From Parvibaculum sp. (GTDB lineage Bacteria > Pseudomonadota > Alphaproteobacteria > Parvibaculales > Parvibaculaceae): 64,000 nt of DNA. The notes below the pieces were generated by a model that had not been told where the DNA came from, did no database searches, and worked only from the letters and a program-made list of their open reading frames with translations. The position numbers were made by a program, and so were the translations under genes. The stretch is from positions 106,923 to 170,922 of the forward strand of contig JARLIS010000024.1 in assembly GCA_031291615.1 (NCBI GenBank), given 5' to 3'. Every line of letters starts with the position of its first letter. The first letter of the stretch is position 1. Positions 60,431-64,000 of this stretch are shown one piece after another.

Positions 60431-60844
60431 TTATCCGGGCGTCTTCGCGAATTGCGGCAGCGCCGGGTCCATATGTGCCCATGGTTGCGCCGAGGCCGTG
60501 TAGACGATGAGGCCGGGCTTCAGCCAGCTCGGATCGTCCATCGAGCCCGCCTTGACGACCCAGATCGCCGGATTGGCCTCGACGTCGCTGAAAAGCGGAG
60601 TGCCGCATTCGGCGCAGAATTTCCGCGTCACATGCTTGCCGCTGTCGCCCGTCACGGTGAAGCCCTTGGGGCTTCCCTTGGTGATCTTCAGCGCATCGCG
60701 CGGTACGATGACGACGGCGGCGGGCTCTCCGCCCGATACGTATTGGCAGTCGCGGCAATGGCAGAGCGCGAAGGCGACGGGCTCCGTGCCGACTTCATAG
60801 CGGATCGCGCCGCAAAGGCATCCGCCGGTAAAGGGTGCAGGCAT
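60431..60844 (-). CDS. GFA family (glutathione-dependent formaldehyde-activating enzyme-like) protein
   Basis: This is a 137-residue zinc-binding protein with GGCLCGAIRYE, ALCHCRDCQYVSG and KFCAECGTPLFSD, the cysteine set that binds the structural and catalytic zincs in GFA proteins. GFA members are implicated in thiol-adduct chemistry but most are uncharacterised. ATG 60844 (MPAPFTGG) follows GGGAGGATCGA. It lies 23 bp from the MaoC gene on the same strand and may be cotranscribed. Confidence 0.9.
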   Translation of the reverse strand: MPAPFTGGCLCGAIRYEVGTEPVAFALCHCRDCQYVSGGEPAAVVIVPRDALKITKGSPKGFTVTGDSGKHVTRKFCAECGTPLFSDVEANPAIWVVKAGSMDDPSWLKPGLIVYTASAQPWAHMDPALPQFAKTPG

Positions 60845-60879
60845 TCGATCCTCCCGGTTTTTCATTCTTGAGGCTTAGC

Positions 60880-61347
60880 CTAGCGCGCGCCGAGAATTTT
60901 CCAAAGGCTCGTTGCCGTCATCACGGGCTCGCCCGCAACCGTGAACGTGGCCGAAACGAAGACGATGGCCCGCGTCCGGTGCTCGACGCGCGCCCGGCAT
61001 TCCACGACCTCGCCGAGCTTCGCATCGCCGAGATGGCTCGTCTGCAAACTCAGGGTGACGCAGGGTTGCCCGTCCGTGCCGCGCCAGGCCGCGCCGCCCA
61101 TGAAGGCGTCGGCGAAGGTCATCATCATGCCCTCATGCGCCGTGCCGTCCTCCCGCACATGCCGCCCGTCGACCCGGAAGGCCGAGACGCGCCCGCCATC
61201 GGCCTCCACGCGCTCGAACAGCGGTCCGACATGCGCCTCGAAGGGATCGTAAAGCTCGATCGCGGCAAAGCCCTCGGGCGCTTCCGCCTCGACGGGCGAG
61301 GGGAGCGCCACGCGTGGCGGCCTCGTTGCGTCCCGCGCCTCGGTCAT
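60880..61347 (-). CDS. PaaI-type hotdog thioesterase
   Basis: This is a 155-residue hotdog protein. The HGG-type motif is altered to AHEGMMMTFADAFMGGAAWR, and the following strand VTLSLQTSHLGDAKLGEVVE is typical. The ATG at 61347 overlaps the stop of the paralogue upstream (ATGA, 61344-61347), so the two thioesterases are coupled. It hydrolyses an unknown acyl-CoA. It ends 36 bp before the GFA gene. Confidence 0.85.
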   Translation of the reverse strand: MTEARDATRPPRVALPSPVEAEAPEGFAAIELYDPFEAHVGPLFERVEADGGRVSAFRVDGRHVREDGTAHEGMMMTFADAFMGGAAWRGTDGQPCVTLSLQTSHLGDAKLGEVVECRARVEHRTRAIVFVSATFTVAGEPVMTATSLWKILGAR

Positions 61348-61760
61348 TTGCCGTCCCGCGACTTGATCGCATAGACGCCAGTCGCGCTCATCAGCACGCG
61401 CTCGCCAACCTTCAGCTCGCCCGAAATGAAAAGCACCGTCCGCGTCGCCCGTGTGACCCGGGCGCGGCCCTCGACGCGCTCTCCCGCCGCCCCGGCGCTG
61501 ACGAAATCGCAATTGATCGAAAGCGGCCTTGTCGCCGCACCCGCTTCCGCTCCTGCCGCCGCCTCGCGCGCGACCTCGCCCAGCACGATCGAGGCGAGGC
61601 TCATCATCATGCCGCCATGCAGCCGCTCGTCGCCGTTGAGATGCTGCGGCGCGATGTCGAAAACGAAAACCTCGCCCTTCCGGAAAACCGGGCCGGCAAA
61701 ACCGCCGAAACCCTCGCTCTGGACCTGGACGAAACCTTGGGGCGCGCTCGGCTTGTTCAT
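61344..61760 (-). CDS. PaaI-type hotdog thioesterase
   Basis: This is a 138-residue hotdog protein. GDERLHGGMMMSLASIVLGEV is the standard PaaI HGG helix, followed by LSINCDFVSAGAAGERVEGR. ATG 61760 (MNKPSAPQ) is used; TTG 61775 is an alternative start. It precedes the paralogue in a coupled pair. The thioesterase activity is inferred from family; the substrate is unknown. Confidence 0.87.
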   Translation of the reverse strand: MNKPSAPQGFVQVQSEGFGGFAGPVFRKGEVFVFDIAPQHLNGDERLHGGMMMSLASIVLGEVAREAAAGAEAGAATRPLSINCDFVSAGAAGERVEGRARVTRATRTVLFISGELKVGERVLMSATGVYAIKSRDGK

Positions 61761-61879
61761 GGGATCACTCGGCAAACAGGGAGGGGACGCGCACTATCTA
61801 AAGCCCGGCCGCCCGGCGGGAAAGGGCGAAAAGCGGCGGCGATCCAAAGGCGTCCATCCGCGTTCAGGGGGCCTGCCAA

Positions 61880-61891
61880 TCCTGTACAGGA
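61880..61891. promoter_or_regulatory. 12-bp palindrome upstream of the thiolase
   Basis: TCCTGTACAGGA (61880-61891) is a perfect palindrome in the 275-bp intergenic region between the hotdog pair and the thiolase. It is a candidate operator; nothing else recognisable is seen in this span. Confidence 0.3.
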
Positions 61892-62035
61892 AGACGCAGC
61901 GGCGGCTTGGAGATTCCTCTTTCCGAAGGCGCGGTCAGGCGTCTATGGTGCGCCCAACCCGGCCGGGCAGGCCCGTAAAGAAGCCTTGTAACGCCCGCTT
62001 TCGGCCAGAAACCGCAATCGTCCCGGAGGACTTCC

Positions 62036-63238
62036 ATGTCGAGAGAAGCAGTCATCGTGTCCACCGCCCGCACCGGCCTCGCCAAGGCCGGCCGCGGCGG
62101 CTTCAACGCCACGCACGGCGCCGCCATGGGCGGCCACGCGATCAAGCACGCCATCGAGCGCGCCGGCATCGAGCCGGGTGAAGTCGAAGACGTCATCATG
62201 GGCTGCGGCAATCCCGAAGGCGCGACCGGCATGAACACCGGCCGCCTCGCGGCCATCTGGGCCGGCTGCCCCGTCACCACCTCGGGCACGACGCTCAACC
62301 GCTTCTGCTCCTCGGGCCTCAACTCCATCGCCATCGCGGCGGGCCGCGTCATCAACGAAGGCGTGCCGGTGACCGTCGGCGCCGGCGTCGAGTCGATCTC
62401 GCTCGTATCGATGCAGGGCACCAACCTCAAGAACATCACCGAGGAAAAGCTCCTCGCCACCTATCCCGCCCTCTGGATGCCGATGATCGAGACCGCCGAC
62501 ATCGTCGCCAAGCGCTACAATGTCAGCCGCGAATATCAGGATGAATACTCGCTCCGCAGCCAGCAGCGCATCGCCGCCGCCCAGGCCGCCGGCAAGTACA
62601 AGGACGAAATCGTCCCCATGAAGACCAAGATGAAATCGGTCAACAAGGAGACGAAGGAAGAGACGATGGTCGACTACACGGTCGATCGCGACGAGTGCAA
62701 CCGCGCCGACACGACGCTGGAAGGCCTCGCCGCCCTGAAGCCCGTGCGCGGCGAAGGCAACTTCGTCACCGCCGGCAACGCCTCGCAGCTCTCCGACGGC
62801 GCCGCCGCCGTCGTCATCATGGAGCGCAAGGAAGCCGAGAAGCGCGGCAAGGACGTGCTCGGCATTTTCCGCGGCTTCGCGGTCGCCGGTTGCGAGCCCG
62901 ACGAGATGGGCATCGGCCCGGTCTTCGCCGTGCCGCGCCTGCTCGAGCGTCATGGCCTGAAGGTCGACGACATCGACCTCTGGGAATTGAATGAAGCCTT
63001 CGCCAGCCAGTGCCTCTACAGCCGCGACCGTCTCGGCATCGACCCGGAGAAGTACAACGTCAATGGCGGCTCCATCGCCATCGGCCACCCCTTCGGCATG
63101 ACCGGCACGCGCTGCACCGGCCACATCCTGCTTGAAGCCCGCCGCCGCAAGGCCGCCGGCCAGAAGCTGAAATATGGCGTTGTCACCATGTGCATCGGTG
63201 GCGGCATGGGCGCCGCCGGCCTCTTCGAATTCGCCTGA
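62036..63238 (+). CDS. acetyl-CoA C-acyltransferase (thiolase), second copy
   Basis: This is a 400-residue thiolase. The nucleophile Cys91 is in [11 protein letters not shown], the His segment is [15 protein letters not shown] and the C-terminal Cys is in [15 protein letters not shown]. It is paralogous to the fadA copy at 32488-33693. An unusual insert around [20 protein letters not shown] may tune the substrate pocket. ATG 62036 follows GGAGGAC. It stands alone on the plus strand with a terminator downstream. Confidence 0.95.
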   Translation: MSREAVIVSTARTGLAKAGRGGFNATHGAAMGGHAIKHAIERAGIEPGEVEDVIMGCGNPEGATGMNTGRLAAIWAGCPVTTSGTTLNRFCSSGLNSIAIAAGRVINEGVPVTVGAGVESISLVSMQGTNLKNITEEKLLATYPALWMPMIETADIVAKRYNVSREYQDEYSLRSQQRIAAAQAAGKYKDEIVPMKTKMKSVNKETKEETMVDYTVDRDECNRADTTLEGLAALKPVRGEGNFVTAGNASQLSDGAAAVVIMERKEAEKRGKDVLGIFRGFAVAGCEPDEMGIGPVFAVPRLLERHGLKVDDIDLWELNEAFASQCLYSRDRLGIDPEKYNVNGGSIAIGHPFGMTGTRCTGHILLEARRRKAAGQKLKYGVVTMCIGGGMGAAGLFEFA

Positions 63239-63259
63239 TACATCGGCACCACCAATCGA

Positions 63260-63290
63260 AAGGCCCGCCAGCAATGGCGGGCCTTTTCCT
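63260..63290 (+). terminator. rho-independent terminator of the thiolase gene
   Basis: AAGGCCCGCCA (63260-63270) and TGGCGGGCCTT (63275-63285) form an 11-bp perfect stem with a GCAA loop, followed by TTCCTTTG. It lies 22 bp after the thiolase stop. Confidence 0.85.
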
Positions 63291-63337
63291 TTGCGCAGGC
63301 CCGCAGCCTCACCCCATATTGAAACGTCACCCCAACC

Positions 63338-63372
63338 AATGCCGTCACCCCGGCGAAAGCCGGGGCCCATCT
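63338..63372. repeat. short GC hairpin repeat (GTCACCCCGGC type)
   Basis: GTCACCCCGGCGAAAGCCGGGG folds into a CCCCGGC/GCCGGGG hairpin. The same GTCACCCCGGC start is repeated at 63858-63880 with a different loop. It is of the type of dispersed repeat seen across alphaproteobacterial intergenic regions. Confidence 0.6.
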
Positions 63373-63395
63373 TCCCTTCACGACCGGAGGCCCCC

Positions 63396-63836
63396 ATGCG
63401 CCACTTCGACGACTTCACCCTGGGCGAGCGCCACGACATCGACGCCGTCTACGACCTGACCGAGGACGAGATCGTCTCCTTCGCGCGCAAATGGGACCCG
63501 CAGCCCTTCCACATCGACAAGGCCGCCGCCGCGAAATCCGTCTACGGCACGTTGACCGCCTGCGGCTCGCATGTGCAGGCGATCGTCCTCTGGCTCGCCG
63601 CGCGCCTGCCGGAAGAAACCGCCGTCATCGGCGCGTTGGGCTACGACGAAGTCCGCTTTCTCAAAGCCGCGAAACTCGGCGACAGGCTCCGCCTCACCAT
63701 CGAATGCATCGAGACGAAACCCTCCGCCTCCAAGCCCGACCGCGGCGTCGTGAAAAACCGCCACACGCTCGTGAACCAGTCCGGCGAAACCGTCTTCACC
63801 CAGACGACGACCCTGCTGATCGCGCGGAAGCCCTGA
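63396..63836 (+). CDS. MaoC family dehydratase
   Basis: This is a 146-residue single-hotdog (R)-enoyl-CoA hydratase-like protein. The N-terminal MRHFDDFTLGERHDID starts the fold, and FARKWDPQPFHIDKAAAAKS carries the Asp-x-x-x-x-His dyad of MaoC hydratases. The rest (YGTLTACGSHVQAIVLWLAA) fits the long helix. ATG 63396 follows CCGGAGGCCCCC. It probably hydrates an enoyl-CoA from the neighbouring catabolic set; the substrate is unknown. Confidence 0.92.
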   Translation: MRHFDDFTLGERHDIDAVYDLTEDEIVSFARKWDPQPFHIDKAAAAKSVYGTLTACGSHVQAIVLWLAARLPEETAVIGALGYDEVRFLKAAKLGDRLRLTIECIETKPSASKPDRGVVKNRHTLVNQSGETVFTQTTTLLIARKP

Positions 63837-63857
63837 CCGTCACCCCACCCCCCACCG

Positions 63858-63936
63858 TCACCCCGGCCTTGAGCCGGGGTCCATCTTCCTTCTCGCATCG
63901 CGAAAAGATGGATGCCGGATCAAGTCCGCCATGACG
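63858..63936. repeat. dispersed repeat with GTCACCCCGG..CCGGGGTCCATC hairpin
   Basis: CACCCCGGCCTTGAGCCGGGG (starting about 63859) and ATGGATGCCGGATCAAGTCCG (about 63908-63929) are two units of a widespread alphaproteobacterial palindromic repeat. No gene is present after the MaoC stop at 63836. Confidence 0.65.
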
Positions 63937-63954
63937 AAGTACTGGAAACCGCCG

Positions 63955-64000
63955 ACACCCCCCCCCCCCCCCACACCCCCCGCCCCCCCCCGCCCCCCCC
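63955..64000. other. homopolymeric C tract at the window end
   Basis: Nearly uninterrupted cytosines with a few A and G residues run to the edge. I read it as a low-quality contig end, not biology. Confidence 0.8.

Noticed and set aside
63955..64000. A functional homopolymer or telomere-like repeat
   Set aside because: Irregular poly-C at the very end of the window is best explained by poor base calling.

Overview
The window is GC-rich, densely coded DNA from an alphaproteobacterium. Class I lysyl-tRNA synthetase, a PodJ-like polarity protein, an S24-type repressor, ATGA-overlapping operons and very many acyl-CoA enzymes suggest a lipid- or hydrocarbon-degrading member of the Hyphomicrobiales, possibly Parvibaculum-like. 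That assignment is inference from gene content. Both edges look like poor-quality contig ends: G/C-biased low complexity with an in-frame stop at about 550-670, and homopolymeric C after about 63,955.

Layout. 1-11 kb: start of a DinG-like helicase, a membrane histidine kinase, class I LysRS, a TPR protein, an S24 repressor, DUF952-PyrD, ArsC, and a four-gene minus-strand operon (two hotdog thioesterases, a CYTH protein, a MATE exporter). 11-24.5 kb: a TetR regulator, two alpha/beta hydrolases, a GDT1-type Mn2+ exporter behind a clear yybP-ykoY manganese riboswitch, a quinone oxidoreductase, a dienoyl-CoA-reductase-like SDR, an MscS channel, the Lhr-like helicase/PdeM repair pair, CcdA, and a TIGR02186/TauE pair. 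24.5-28.5 kb: a 1040-residue PodJ-like protein and a CAP-domain lipoprotein.

28.5-36.1 kb is a compact fatty-acid beta-oxidation locus: MerR (LiuR-like) regulator, two acyl-CoA dehydrogenases, thiolase, and fused enoyl-CoA hydratase/3-hydroxyacyl-CoA dehydrogenase. It ends in a strong intrinsic terminator. Two 115-bp REP-like inverted repeats sit on either side of the thiolase. 36-46 kb: a secreted unknown, ArfB, a membrane unknown, an autotransporter, a GST, and a probable copper-uptake module (DUF2946 protein, OprC-like TonB receptor with CxxxM and HxM motifs, dedicated TonB).

46-64 kb is a second CoA-ester catabolism region. It has an SDR, an enoyl-CoA hydratase, two hydrolases, an acyl-CoA dehydrogenase, three tandem double-hotdog thioesterases (six hotdog domains), an HSL-type esterase, a 2'-5' RNA ligase-like protein and a DJ-1/PfpI enzyme with its GlxA-type regulator. 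It continues with a styrene-oxide-isomerase-like membrane protein next to an unusual flavoprotein-like protein, two MaoC proteins, two single-hotdog thioesterases, a GFA protein and a second thiolase. I saw no CRISPR array, tRNA, rRNA, insertion sequence or prophage. The most unusual items are the isomerase/flavoprotein pair, the copper-uptake trio, the six-hotdog array, the manganese riboswitch with its alternative stem, and the twin palindromes before the GlxA-type regulator.
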